Of a stretch of DNA of 64,000 nt, positions 55,099 through 63,851 are shown in pieces (position 1 is the stretch's first letter; every line of letters begins with the position of its first letter). Where the stretch lies: NCBI GenBank assembly GCA_035315345.1, contig DATFYA010000073.1, forward strand, positions 28,969 to 92,968, in the 5' to 3' direction. The position numbers were made by a program, and so were the translations under genes. The notes under the pieces were generated by a model. That model had not been told where the DNA came from. It saw only the letters and a list, made by a program, of their open reading frames with translations, and did no database searches. This DNA comes from Candidatus Methylomirabilota bacterium (GTDB lineage Bacteria > Methylomirabilota > Methylomirabilia > Rokubacteriales > CSP1-6).

Positions 55099-55119
55099 CC
55101 TCTCCCCGAAGGGGAGAGG
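55099..55119. repeat. interspersed palindrome, copy D, likely bidirectional terminator
   Basis: CCTCTCCCC and GGGGAGAGG pair over 9 bp with a GAA loop, preceded by CCCCTCACCCTGCC. It lies between the convergent stops of the FTR1 gene (55073) and the acyl-CoA synthetase gene (55130). Confidence 0.78.
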
Positions 55120-55129
55120 CAACGGCTCA

Positions 55130-57070
55130 TTAGGACGCGTCGGAGATGGCCTGGACGCCGCCCGGGTTGTCGAGCGAGGAGAGATCGCCGGGGTCGCGGC
55201 CGAGATAGGTCGCGCGCACCACGCGGCGCATGATCTTGGCGCTGCGGGTCTTCGGCAGCTCGCGCGCGAACAGCACGCGCTCCGGCCGGATGGCCTTGCC
55301 CATCGAGCGCACGACCGCCTCCACCAGCTCGGCGCGCAGCGGCTCCGACGGCTGGTGGCCGGGGCGCAGCACCGCGAAGCACACCACGGTCTCGCCCTTG
55401 ATCTCGTGCGGCACGCCGATGGCCGCGGCCTCCGCCACCGCCGGGTGCCCGACCAGCACCGATTCGACCTCGGCCGGCCCCACGCGCTTGCCCGCGATCT
55501 TCAGCGTGTCGTCGGAGCGCCCCTGGATGAACCAGAAGCCGTCGTCGTCGATGTACGCCCAGTCGCCGTGCACCCACACGTCGGGCCAGCGCGACCAGTA
55601 CGTCTCGAGGTAGCGCGCCTCGTCCTTCCAGAAGCCGGCGGTCATGCCCGGCCACGGGCGGGTGATCACCAGTTCGCCCACCTGGCCGCGCACCGGCCGG
55701 CCGTCGTCGCCGTAGACGTCGGCGGCCATGCCGGGGATCGGGCCCGCGAAGGAGCACGGCTTGATCGGCGCGATCGGGAAGCACGACAGGATGCCGCCGG
55801 AGATCTCGGTGCCGCCCGTGTAGTTGATGATCGGCAGGCGCCCCTTGCCGGCGGTCTGGAAGAGCCAGCGGTACGGCTCCGGGTTCCAGGGCTCGCCGGT
55901 CGAGGCCATGATCCGCAGCGAGGAGAGATCGTGCCGCGTGACCCAGTCCTCGCCGTGGGGCATCAGCGCGCGCACCGCGGTCGGCGAGATGCCGAGCACG
56001 GTGACGCGGTGACGCTCCAGTACCGACCAGAGCCGGTCGGGCTTCGGATAGTCGGGCGTGCCCTCGAAGAGCACGGCGGTGCCGCCGGTGAGCAGCGCAC
56101 CGCCGATCAGCATCGGCCCCATCAGCCAGCCGAGATCGGTCACCCAGAAGAGCCGGTCGTCGGGACCGAGATCGAAGAGATACGCGAAGTCGTGCGCGTT
56201 CTTGATCGAGAATCCACCGTGGGTGAGCACGGTGCCCTTGGGCCGCCCGGTCGTGCCCGAGGTGTAGATGATCAGGCACGGATGATCGGCCTCGACCGGC
56301 AGCGCGGTGTTCTCGGCGGACTCGGGGGCCACCACGTCGTGCCACCAGAGATCGCGGCCGTCCTTCCACGGCACCTCGGCCCCGCTGCGCCGGTGGACGA
56401 TCACGCGCTCGATGGTGGGCGACGCGGAGACCGCCTCGTCGGCGGTGCGCTTGAGGGGCACCACCCCGCCCCGGCGCGCGAAGGCATCCGCGGTGATGAG
56501 CAGGCGGGCCCCGCAGCCGTCCAGGCGCGAGGCCACCGCCTGCGCGCCGTAGCCCGAGAAGCACGGCGTGTAGACCGCGCCGATCCGCGCCACCGCGAGC
56601 GTGGCGATGACGGCCTCCGCGCACATCGGCAGGAAGATGCCGACGGTGTCGCCGGGACGGATGCCGAGCCGGACCAGCCCGTTGGCGAGGCGGCCCACCT
56701 CGGCGGCCAGCTCGGCGTAGGACAGCGTGCGCACCGTGCCGTCCTCGGCCTCCGCGATCACCGCCGGGTGCCCGCCGCGGCCGGCCGCGACGTGGCGATC
56801 GATCGCGTTGTAGGACAGATTGAGCCGGCCGCCCGGGAACCAGCGCGCCCACGCGATCCCCTTCGACGAATCGAGCACGCTCCGATAGGGCGTGAACCAG
56901 TGGAAGCCGAGATCCCGCGAGACCGCGTCCCAGTACCACTCCGGATCCTCGATCGACCGGCGCTGCAGATCGGCGAGCGAGGCGAGGCCGTGCTGTTTCA
57001 TGAGGCGGGCCATCCGGGTCTTCGCGGCGGTCTCCGGATCGGGCCGCCAGATGATCTCGTTGACGTCCAT
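55130..57070 (-). CDS. AMP-dependent acyl-CoA synthetase (acetyl-CoA synthetase-like)
   Basis: This 646-residue enzyme activates a carboxylate with ATP and CoA. The N-terminal domain (SRDLGFHWFTPYRSVLD near residue 50) is of the acetyl/propionyl-CoA synthetase type. The ATP loop is IIYTSGTTGRPKGT near 268, motif WVTDLGWLMGP near 302, substrate region INYTGGTEISGG near 415, and the C-terminal YIDDDGFWFIQGRSDDTLKIAGKRVG near 505-530 (hinge Asp and Arg; read here in parts under 20). The late catalytic Lys is in PKTRSAKIMRRVV near 614. The acid is unknown. It starts 5 nt after the AidB-like dehydrogenase gene, so one organic acid may be activated and then oxidised. Confidence 0.87.
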   Translation of the reverse strand: MDVNEIIWRPDPETAAKTRMARLMKQHGLASLADLQRRSIEDPEWYWDAVSRDLGFHWFTPYRSVLDSSKGIAWARWFPGGRLNLSYNAIDRHVAAGRGGHPAVIAEAEDGTVRTLSYAELAAEVGRLANGLVRLGIRPGDTVGIFLPMCAEAVIATLAVARIGAVYTPCFSGYGAQAVASRLDGCGARLLITADAFARRGGVVPLKRTADEAVSASPTIERVIVHRRSGAEVPWKDGRDLWWHDVVAPESAENTALPVEADHPCLIIYTSGTTGRPKGTVLTHGGFSIKNAHDFAYLFDLGPDDRLFWVTDLGWLMGPMLIGGALLTGGTAVLFEGTPDYPKPDRLWSVLERHRVTVLGISPTAVRALMPHGEDWVTRHDLSSLRIMASTGEPWNPEPYRWLFQTAGKGRLPIINYTGGTEISGGILSCFPIAPIKPCSFAGPIPGMAADVYGDDGRPVRGQVGELVITRPWPGMTAGFWKDEARYLETYWSRWPDVWVHGDWAYIDDDGFWFIQGRSDDTLKIAGKRVGPAEVESVLVGHPAVAEAAAIGVPHEIKGETVVCFAVLRPGHQPSEPLRAELVEAVVRSMGKAIRPERVLFARELPKTRSAKIMRRVVRATYLGRDPGDLSSLDNPGGVQAISDAS

Positions 57071-57075
57071 GCCGA

Positions 57076-58845
57076 TCAGCCCTCCACGTCCGCCAGCGCG
57101 GCCGCCTCGACCGGGCGCCAGTCGGCCAGCGCGTCGAGCCACCCGATCTGGCGCCCGGTGAAGAGCGGGCTCCCCGGCCCGCGTGGCCCGAGCCAGCGCT
57201 CGAGATAGAGACCGGCCGCGAGCAGCTTGCGGTAGCCCTGGCCGCGCTCGCGCAGGGCCTGGCCCTCGGCGAGCAGCAGCGCGCCGGCCAGCAGGTGATA
57301 GAGCGCGTCCGCGACGGGGCGCGCCTGCAGCTCCCGCTCGTCGGCGGGCAGCGCGGCCCACGCCGCGGTCTGCCGCGAGAGCGACTCCAGACCGGCCCGC
57401 ACCCGGTCGACCCACGGCTTGGCCGCCGGCTCGCTCACCCGGGCCAGCCGGTCGGTGATGAACACGGCCAGCGCGTCCAGCCCGCGGTCCTTCAGGATCG
57501 CCCGCTGCACGTCGAGGGCCACCACGTTGGCCGAGCCCTCCCAGATCGCGCCGAGGTACGCGTCGCGCAGCAGGCGCGGGTTCACCCACTCCTCGACGTA
57601 GCCGTTGCCGCCCCGCACGTTCATGGCCTCGGCGACCACGTCGCGGGCCCGGAGCGTGATCCAGTACTTGGCGAGCGGCGTCCAGACCCGCGCGAGCGCG
57701 CGCGCGTCGGCGGCGCCCGCCTCCCGCCGGTCGAGCAGCGCGGCCCCGTTGAGGATCACCGAGGCCGCGGCCTCCGCGTCCAGCAGCATCGAGAGCAGGT
57801 TGCTGCGGAGGAGCGGCAATTCGGCGAGAGGCCGGCCGAAGGCCACGCGCTGACGGGCGTGCACCAGCGACTCCAGCACCGCGCGGCGCATGAGCCCCGC
57901 CGCGCGCATGGCGTTGGAGAGCCGCGAGCCGTTGACCATCTCCATCATCTGCTTGAACCCGGCCGCGAGATCGCCGACCACGTAGCCGATCGCGCCCGCG
58001 TAGGTCACCTCGCCGGTGGCCATCGAGCGCGAGCCCAGCTTGTCCTTGAGGCGGTTGATGGTCCACGCGTTCTTGCCGCCGTCGGGCAGGCGCTTGGGCA
58101 CCAGGAACATGCCAAGCCCGCGCGTGCCCGCGGGCGCCCCTTCGGGCCGCGCCAGCGTCAGCGCCACCTCCGCGTTGGCGACCGAGGTGAACCACTTGTC
58201 GCCCCAGAGCCGCCACTGCCCGTCTGCTCCGCGCCGGGCCACCGTGGTGGACGCGCCCACGTCGGATCCCCCCGTCCGCTCGGTCATCCACTGCGTGCCC
58301 TGCCAGAGCGCGGCCGGATCGGTGGACGTCAGATGCGGCAGATAGCGCGCCTTGAGCTCCTCGCTGCCGAAGGCCCCGAGCAGGCGCGCGCACGAATCCG
58401 TCATGTTCACCGGGCAGAGCAGCCCGAACTCGCTCTGGGCGAAGAGATACGACAGCGCGTACTTCACGACCTGCGGGACGCGGTCGGGCCAGCCGAGCAC
58501 GCCGGGGCGATGCGCCATGGCCGCGAGGCCGAAGCGGCCGAAGGCGATCGCCTCCATCTGGAGATAGGCGGGGTGGCGCACCACCTCGTCCACGCGCCGC
58601 CCCTGCTCGTCCCACGCGCGCAGCGTCGGCGGGTTGCGATCGGCCACCGCGGCCAGCTCGTCGAGCTCATCCCCCGCGATCTCGCCCAGCGCGGTCAGAT
58701 GCGGCGCCGCGCGCGCGAACGTCTCGGCGTCCATCACCGACTCGCAGAGGAGCTGGAAGTTGCGGTCTTCCAGATAGAAGTTCAGGCCTCTCGTGGTGGG
58801 CATCGCGTCCTGCGCGGGCGTTGCGGAAGAAAACGGCGTGGCCAT
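57076..58845 (-). CDS. acyl-CoA dehydrogenase family protein, AidB-like
   Basis: The 589-residue flavoprotein is longer than ordinary acyl-CoA dehydrogenases and resembles the AidB/long-chain branch. GTQWMTERTGGSDVGAS near residue 185 is the TE-x2-GGSD flavin motif, WGDKWFTSVANAEV near 220 follows, and RGGNGYVEEWVNPRLLRDAYLGAIWEGSAN near 425 (key part EEW-x-N-P-R-L-L-R-D) matches the C-terminal dehydrogenase domain. An extra C-terminal helical region of about 130 residues follows. AidB itself responds to alkylation damage, but the linked acyl-CoA synthetase favours a catabolic role here. ATG 58845 is chosen as the first Met before the conserved region. Confidence 0.84.
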   Translation of the reverse strand: MATPFSSATPAQDAMPTTRGLNFYLEDRNFQLLCESVMDAETFARAAPHLTALGEIAGDELDELAAVADRNPPTLRAWDEQGRRVDEVVRHPAYLQMEAIAFGRFGLAAMAHRPGVLGWPDRVPQVVKYALSYLFAQSEFGLLCPVNMTDSCARLLGAFGSEELKARYLPHLTSTDPAALWQGTQWMTERTGGSDVGASTTVARRGADGQWRLWGDKWFTSVANAEVALTLARPEGAPAGTRGLGMFLVPKRLPDGGKNAWTINRLKDKLGSRSMATGEVTYAGAIGYVVGDLAAGFKQMMEMVNGSRLSNAMRAAGLMRRAVLESLVHARQRVAFGRPLAELPLLRSNLLSMLLDAEAAASVILNGAALLDRREAGAADARALARVWTPLAKYWITLRARDVVAEAMNVRGGNGYVEEWVNPRLLRDAYLGAIWEGSANVVALDVQRAILKDRGLDALAVFITDRLARVSEPAAKPWVDRVRAGLESLSRQTAAWAALPADERELQARPVADALYHLLAGALLLAEGQALRERGQGYRKLLAAGLYLERWLGPRGPGSPLFTGRQIGWLDALADWRPVEAAALADVEG

Positions 58846-58921
58846 GGCATCCGAGTCTATCGCGAACGACGGGTCTGTGATAGGAGAGACGCGACGCACA
58901 CTACGCTCCCAGGAGGCGGAC

Positions 58922-60238
58922 ATGGCGCGCAAGCCGGCCGCGGCGCCGTCGAAGGAAGCTCCGACGCGGAAGCCCGACCCGACCGACCCGAAGCACCGGT
59001 GGGACCGCCCCATCCAGGCGCCGGGTCACACCCAGGTGGACTTCGAGGAGCGCGTGGACTTCCGCCGTCTGCACGACTATCGCGTGGGCCGCGTCCGGCG
59101 AGCGCTCGCGAAGTCCGGCCTGGGCGCGCTCCTCCTCTTCGACCAGTACAACATCCGCTACATCTCCGGCACCGTGATCGGCGAATGGGCGCGCGACAAG
59201 CTGACCCGCTGGTGCCTGCTCACCGGCAACGGCGAGCCCTGGGTGTGGGACTTCGGCTCCGCCGCGCGGCATCACCGCCTCTACACCCCGCAGCTGCCGC
59301 CCAACCAGTGCCTGGCCGGCATGGTCGGCATGCGGGGCGCGGTGTCGCCGAAGGCCGGCCTCTTCGAGGCGGCGGCCCGCGAGATCCGCGACATCCTGGC
59401 CCGCGAGGGGGTGGCCGGCATGCCCCTCGGCATCGACGTGGTCGAGCCGCCGTTCCTCTTCGCGCTGCAGAAGGCGGGGGTCGAGGTGCGCGACGGTCAG
59501 CAGGTCATGCTGGAGGCGCGCGTCATCAAGAACGTCGACGAGCTGGTCCTCCTCAACATGGCCGCGGCCATGGGCGACGGCGTGTACCAGGACATCTTCG
59601 AGGCGCTCAAGCCGGGCGTGCGCGAGAACGAGATCGTGGCGCTCGCCAACAAGCGGCTCTACGAGATGGGCTCGGACTGCGTGGAAGCCATCAACGCGAT
59701 CTCGGGCGAGCGCTGCTCTCCGCACCCGCACAACTTCACGGACCGCATCATCCGGCCGGGCGACCAGGCCTTCTTCGACATCATCCAGACCTACGTCGGC
59801 TACAAGACCTGCTACTACCGCACCTTCAGCGTGGGCCGCGCCACCTCGCCCCAGCTCACCGCCTACGGCAAGGCGCGCGAGTGGATGGACGCGGCGATCG
59901 CCCTGATCAAGCCGGGGGTGGGCACCGACCGCATCGCGCGCGCCTTCCCGCGCGCCCAGGACATCGGCTTCGAGAGCGAGATGGCGGCCTTCGGCCTCAA
60001 CTTCTGCCACGGCCTGGGCTTGGGATTGCACGAGCGGCCGATCATCTCGCGGCTGAACTCGTTCGACGACCCGATGGAGCTGCAGGCCGGCATGGTCTTC
60101 GCGGTCGAGACCTACTGCCCGGCCACCGACGGCACCTCCGCGGCCCGCATCGAGGAGGAGATCATCGTGACGCCGGAAGGCGCCCAGATCATCACCCTCT
60201 TCCCGGCCAACGAGCTGCCGATCGCGAACCGGTACTAG
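58922..60238 (+). CDS. M24 (pita-bread) family protein, DddP-like, with altered metal site
   Basis: The 438-residue protein resembles M24 proteins of the DddP type (DMSP lyase) more than short aminopeptidases: LGALLLFDQYNIRYISGT near residue 67 and EPWVWDFGSAARHHRLY near 105 parallel DddP, and the length is close. The metal site is incomplete. Asp286 (FFDIIQTYVGY), His363 (FCHGLGLGLHERP), Glu396 and an EEE near 411 are present, but the second Asp of the usual D-x10-D pattern is replaced by Cys297 (KTCYYRT in place of S/T-D-x-x-R). It may be a lyase, creatinase-like hydrolase or metal-poor relative. AGGAGG lies 5 nt before ATG. Confidence 0.78.
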   Translation: MARKPAAAPSKEAPTRKPDPTDPKHRWDRPIQAPGHTQVDFEERVDFRRLHDYRVGRVRRALAKSGLGALLLFDQYNIRYISGTVIGEWARDKLTRWCLLTGNGEPWVWDFGSAARHHRLYTPQLPPNQCLAGMVGMRGAVSPKAGLFEAAAREIRDILAREGVAGMPLGIDVVEPPFLFALQKAGVEVRDGQQVMLEARVIKNVDELVLLNMAAAMGDGVYQDIFEALKPGVRENEIVALANKRLYEMGSDCVEAINAISGERCSPHPHNFTDRIIRPGDQAFFDIIQTYVGYKTCYYRTFSVGRATSPQLTAYGKAREWMDAAIALIKPGVGTDRIARAFPRAQDIGFESEMAAFGLNFCHGLGLGLHERPIISRLNSFDDPMELQAGMVFAVETYCPATDGTSAARIEEEIIVTPEGAQIITLFPANELPIANRY

Positions 60239-60251
60239 CCGGGAGCCTCGC

Positions 60252-60932
60252 ATGAAGATCCTCGAAGTGGTGGGCCTCACCTGCCGGGTCGGCGGCATCA
60301 CGCTGGTCGACGCCCTCTCGTTCACGATGGAGGAAGGCGAGATCCTGGCCCTGTGCGGCCCGCCTCGCTCCGGCAAGACCGCGTCGGTGCTCTGCCTGTC
60401 GGGTCAGATCCCCGCCGAGTCGGGCCGGCTCATCTTCGATGGGCGCGAGGTCACCGGCCTGCGCCCGCGCGAGCTGGCGGGCCAGGGCCTGGTCCGCTCC
60501 GGTCTCGTGCCCGCCCTGCCGTGGTCCGCGACGGCGGCCGAGCTCATGGCCCTGGCGGTGCTCTGGCCGCGACTCGGCCTCCTCGCCGCGCTGGCCGCGA
60601 AGTGGCCGGACACGCGGGTCCGCGCTCGCGTCGCGGCGCTGCTGGAGCGGGTCGGCCTGTCGGATCACGCGCGATCCCGGCGCGACGATCTGTCGATGCT
60701 GAGCCTGACGCGACTGCGTCTGGCCCAGGCCCTGGCGCTGCGGCCGCGACTGCTGCTGCTCGACGAGCCGCTCGGCGCGCTTCCGGTCGAGGATCGCGTC
60801 GCCGTCGCCGGGCTGATCTCCGAGATTCGCGCCGCCGGCATCACCGTGCTCCTGACCGAGCGCGAGCCGGCGACCGCGAAGACGGTGGCGGACCGGGTGG
60901 CGATACTGGCCCGCGGCGCGCTCGTGGCATGA
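60252..60932 (+). CDS. ABC transporter ATP-binding protein, degenerate signature
   Basis: This 226-residue protein resembles LivG-type ATPases of branched-chain amino acid transporters. Walker A is CGPPRSGKTAS with Lys42, and Walker B is LLLLDEPLGALP near 172. The LSGGQ signature is replaced by LSMLSLTRLRLAQAL near 152, and the switch His near 200 is lost (LLTEREPA where LLIEHD is usual). The protein may therefore hydrolyse ATP poorly. There is no permease or binding protein nearby, so its partner is unknown. It lies 13 nt after the M24 gene and overlaps the next gene by ATGA. Confidence 0.75.
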   Translation: MKILEVVGLTCRVGGITLVDALSFTMEEGEILALCGPPRSGKTASVLCLSGQIPAESGRLIFDGREVTGLRPRELAGQGLVRSGLVPALPWSATAAELMALAVLWPRLGLLAALAAKWPDTRVRARVAALLERVGLSDHARSRRDDLSMLSLTRLRLAQALALRPRLLLLDEPLGALPVEDRVAVAGLISEIRAAGITVLLTEREPATAKTVADRVAILARGALVA

Positions 60933-61999
60933 GCGCCCCGGCCCGCGGGCTCGCGCATCTCATCGGCAGCGTGCCGCTCGCCACCACCGAGGAGGTCTTC
61001 CGCCGGATCGCGGGCGCGCTCGGCCCGCTGCTCTCGCGCATGCCCGACGGCGAGACCGGGGAGCGCCGGCGCTGGGTCTACTGGCAGCGCACCATGCTCG
61101 AGCGGCATCCGGCCATGGAGGTGGACGCGGACGCGGGGCTGCTCGAGCTGCGGCAGTGGGACGGCTCGCTGCTGCGTCGCACGAACCTCCTGCGCTTCCG
61201 CCCGGGTGTCGATCCGCACGGCGTGGACTTCCCGACCGGCTACGCGGAGGCCGCGCGCGACTCGTGGGCTTGCTTCGAGGGTCTCCGGACAGAGGGCGCG
61301 GTGCCGGCCGGCATGCGCTTGCAGGTGTGCCTGCCCACGCCGATGTCGAGCGCCTTCATGTACGTGAGCCCGCGCGCCCACGACGACTATCTCCGCGTCT
61401 ATGAGCGGTCACTGCTGCGGGCCCTCGCCGACGTGCTCATCGCCGTTCCCCACCGCGATCTGAGCATCCAGTGGGACATCTGCCAGGAGGTGCTGGTGTT
61501 CGAGGACTACTTTCCCTCTCGCCCCGCGAACTACAAGGACCGCGTCTTCTCGCTGCTGAAGCGGCTGGGCGAGGCGGTGCCCGCCGACGTGGAGATGGGC
61601 TATCACCTCTGCTATGGCAGCCCGGCCGACCAGCACCTGGTCATGCCGACCGACACCACGATCCTCACCGAGATCGGCGCGGCCATCTTCTCGATGGTCG
61701 GGCGGCCAGTGGACTACCTGCACCTGCCGGTGCCGCGCGAGCGAGACGATGCGGCATACTTCGCGCCGCTGGGCTCGCTGCGTCTACCCGAGCGCACGCG
61801 TCTGTACCTGGGTCTGATCCACCACGCCGACCCCGAGGGCGATCGGCAGCGCATCGACACCGCGCGCCGCGCGGTCGGCGACGGCTTCGGCGTCGCCACC
61901 GAGTGCGGCTGGGGACGCGGTGACCCCGCGCGACTCGACTCACTCCTGGAGAGCCACCGCCGGGCCGTCGACTACCTGATGGCGGGGGGCGGTCGATGA
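60929..61999 (+). CDS. UROD/MetE-like superfamily protein
   Basis: The 356-residue protein appears related to the UROD/MetE-like TIM-barrel group that includes cobalamin-independent methionine synthase. HLIGSVPLATTEEVFRRI near residue 10 and MPDGETGERRRWVYWQRT near 38 are typical openings of this family, DICQEVLVFED near 185 resembles the metal/substrate region, and MGYHLCYGSPADQHLVMP near 222 carries a His-x-Cys pair like the zinc ligands of MetE. The reaction is unknown; methyl transfer or lyase chemistry are possible. ATG 60929 overlaps the ABC ATPase stop (ATGA), and its own stop overlaps the next gene. Confidence 0.68.
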   Translation: MSAPARGLAHLIGSVPLATTEEVFRRIAGALGPLLSRMPDGETGERRRWVYWQRTMLERHPAMEVDADAGLLELRQWDGSLLRRTNLLRFRPGVDPHGVDFPTGYAEAARDSWACFEGLRTEGAVPAGMRLQVCLPTPMSSAFMYVSPRAHDDYLRVYERSLLRALADVLIAVPHRDLSIQWDICQEVLVFEDYFPSRPANYKDRVFSLLKRLGEAVPADVEMGYHLCYGSPADQHLVMPTDTTILTEIGAAIFSMVGRPVDYLHLPVPRERDDAAYFAPLGSLRLPERTRLYLGLIHHADPEGDRQRIDTARRAVGDGFGVATECGWGRGDPARLDSLLESHRRAVDYLMAGGGR

Positions 62000-62964
62000 C
62001 CGACGATGCCCCCGGCCCCGCGTCGCACACCTTCTTCTCGCAGCGGCTGCGGCTGCACTACGTCGACTGGGGCAACGAGGACAAGCCGCCGCTGCTGCTG
62101 ATCCACGGCGGCCGCGACCACTGCCGGAACTGGGACTGGACCGCGGCCGCGCTCCGCCACGACTGGCACATCATCGCCCCGGACCTGCGGGGTCACGGCG
62201 ACAGCCAGTGGACGGCCGACGGCAGCTACTCCATGACGGGATACATCTACGACCTCGCCCAGCTGATCCACGGCCAGCGGCTGGCTCCGGTGACCATCAT
62301 CGCCCACTCGCTGGGCGGTAACGTGGCGCTGCGCTATGCCGGGATCTATCCGGAGACGGTCGCCCGGCTCGTGGCGATCGAGGGGCTCGGGCCGTCCCCG
62401 CGGCAGTGGGCGGAGCGCGCCGCGACGAGCATCGACCTGCGCATGGACGAGTGGATCCTCGAGCAGCGCAGGCTCGCGGGCCGTCTGCCCCGTCGGTACG
62501 GCTCGATCGAGGACGCCTTCCGTCGTATGCAGGAGGAGAACCCGCATCTCTCCGCCGAGCAGGCGCGCCATCTGACGGTGCACGGCGTGAACCAGAACGA
62601 GGACGGCACCTATAGCTGGAAGTTCGACAACTACGTGCGCGTCTTTCCGCCGTACGACATGCGCGGGCAGGACATCAAGCACCTGTGGTCGCGCATCGCC
62701 TGTCCCACGCTCCTGCTCTACGGCACCGAGAGCCGCTCCGGCAATCCGGCCGAGGACGGCCGCGCCGAGCCGTTCCGCCACGCCACCGTCGTCGGCATCG
62801 AGCGCGCCGGGCACTGGCTGCACCACGACCGCCTCGACGAGTTCCTGCGCGTGGTCCGCGACTTCCTGGCGGTTACCGCCGAAGCCCCGCCACGAATCCC
62901 GCCACCGCCGCCCCGATCTCCCGCGGCGAGTCCTCCTGGACGAAGTGGCTGCCGCGCACGGTGA
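61996..62964 (+). CDS. alpha/beta hydrolase
   Basis: The 322-residue hydrolase has [15 protein letters not shown] near residue 33, [10 protein letters not shown] near 64, the nucleophile elbow AHSLGG near 97 (Ser99), an acid candidate in [12 protein letters not shown] near 238 and the catalytic His in [11 protein letters not shown] near 270. The last 25 residues are Pro/Arg-rich and overlap the convergent haloalkane dehalogenase by about 90 nt, so this tail may be non-essential. It is the last of three overlapping genes (ABC ATPase, MetE-like, hydrolase) following the M24 protein. The substrate is unknown; an ester, lactone or amide is plausible. Confidence 0.83.
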   Translation: MTDDAPGPASHTFFSQRLRLHYVDWGNEDKPPLLLIHGGRDHCRNWDWTAAALRHDWHIIAPDLRGHGDSQWTADGSYSMTGYIYDLAQLIHGQRLAPVTIIAHSLGGNVALRYAGIYPETVARLVAIEGLGPSPRQWAERAATSIDLRMDEWILEQRRLAGRLPRRYGSIEDAFRRMQEENPHLSAEQARHLTVHGVNQNEDGTYSWKFDNYVRVFPPYDMRGQDIKHLWSRIACPTLLLYGTESRSGNPAEDGRAEPFRHATVVGIERAGHWLHHDRLDEFLRVVRDFLAVTAEAPPRIPPPPPRSPAASPPGRSGCRAR

Positions 62965-63754
62965 TCTCCTGCTGGCTCGGCCAGGTCCGGCAGAACTCGC
63001 GCTGCGGCCCGGTGAGGATCGTCCCCGGCTCCGCGTTGACGAACAGCTTGGGCACGTCGCTCGTGGCCAGCCACCGCGCGTAGTCGTCGACGATCGCCAC
63101 CACGTCCGCCGGCTCGCCGTCGATCGGGATCTGCCGGGGCCAGGTCAGGGTCGGGCGGCGTGATTCGCCGGGCTCCAGATACGGCCGGCGATAGACCGCC
63201 ATCTCCGCCTCGGTCAGCCCGCGCAGCACGCTCAGGGGCAGGATCCGCTCCACGAACACGTTCTTGACGAGCACCATCTCCTCGCCCGCCGGCGAGCGCA
63301 TCGCCTGGAAGACCTTCCGCGCCACCTCCGGCCATTCGTCCCACGTGACCGGCCGCACCAGGGCTTCCATGTAGACGAGGCCGCGCACGCGCTCGGGGTG
63401 GCGGCGCGCCCAGTGGAAGCCCAGCGCCGAGCCCCAGTCGTGCACCACGAGGGTGACGCGGTCGAGCGCGAGTGCCTCGAACCACGCGTCGAGATAGCGG
63501 GCGTGGTCCACGAAGCGGTAGGAGCCGCCGGGCGCCTTGCCGGAGTCGCCCATCCCGATCAGATCCGGCGCGAGGCAGCGCGAGGCCGGCTGCACGTGCG
63601 GAATCACGTTGCGCCAGAGGTAGGACGACGTCGGGTTTCCGTGCAGGAACACCACCGGATCGCCCGCGCCCGTGTCCACGTAGGCCATCTCGGTGTCCAG
63701 CACGCGCACCCGCCGGCGCGGGTGCGCATCGGCGGCGGGCATGGCCTCGCTCAT
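62873..63754 (-). CDS. dhaA: haloalkane dehalogenase (HLD-II type)
   Basis: The 293-residue alpha/beta hydrolase-fold enzyme has every residue of type II haloalkane dehalogenases (DhaA/LinB): nucleophile Asp106 with halide-binding Trp107 in [14 protein letters not shown], the other halide residue Asn40 in [14 protein letters not shown], acid Glu130 in VYMEALVRP and His270 in [10 protein letters not shown]. The reaction is haloalkane plus water to alcohol plus halide. The start is uncertain: ATG 63754 (MSEAMP) or 63742 (MPAADAH). It overlaps the convergent hydrolase gene tail by about 90 nt. A halohydrin-dehalogenase-like gene lies 13 kb away. Confidence 0.88.
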   Translation of the reverse strand: MSEAMPAADAHPRRRVRVLDTEMAYVDTGAGDPVVFLHGNPTSSYLWRNVIPHVQPASRCLAPDLIGMGDSGKAPGGSYRFVDHARYLDAWFEALALDRVTLVVHDWGSALGFHWARRHPERVRGLVYMEALVRPVTWDEWPEVARKVFQAMRSPAGEEMVLVKNVFVERILPLSVLRGLTEAEMAVYRRPYLEPGESRRPTLTWPRQIPIDGEPADVVAIVDDYARWLATSDVPKLFVNAEPGTILTGPQREFCRTWPSQQEITVRGSHFVQEDSPREIGAAVAGFVAGLRR

Positions 63755-63851
63755 AGACGGCGCCCGCCCCGAGGGAAGGATGTCACTCGGCAAGACCGCG
63801 GGACGATCGCCGTGCGCTCTCGATTGGTCTCGACGGAGAGATCGTCATCCA

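Noticed and set aside
57295..60255. 986-codon plus-strand frame
   Set aside because: It runs antisense to the AidB-like gene and then out of frame over the M24 gene.
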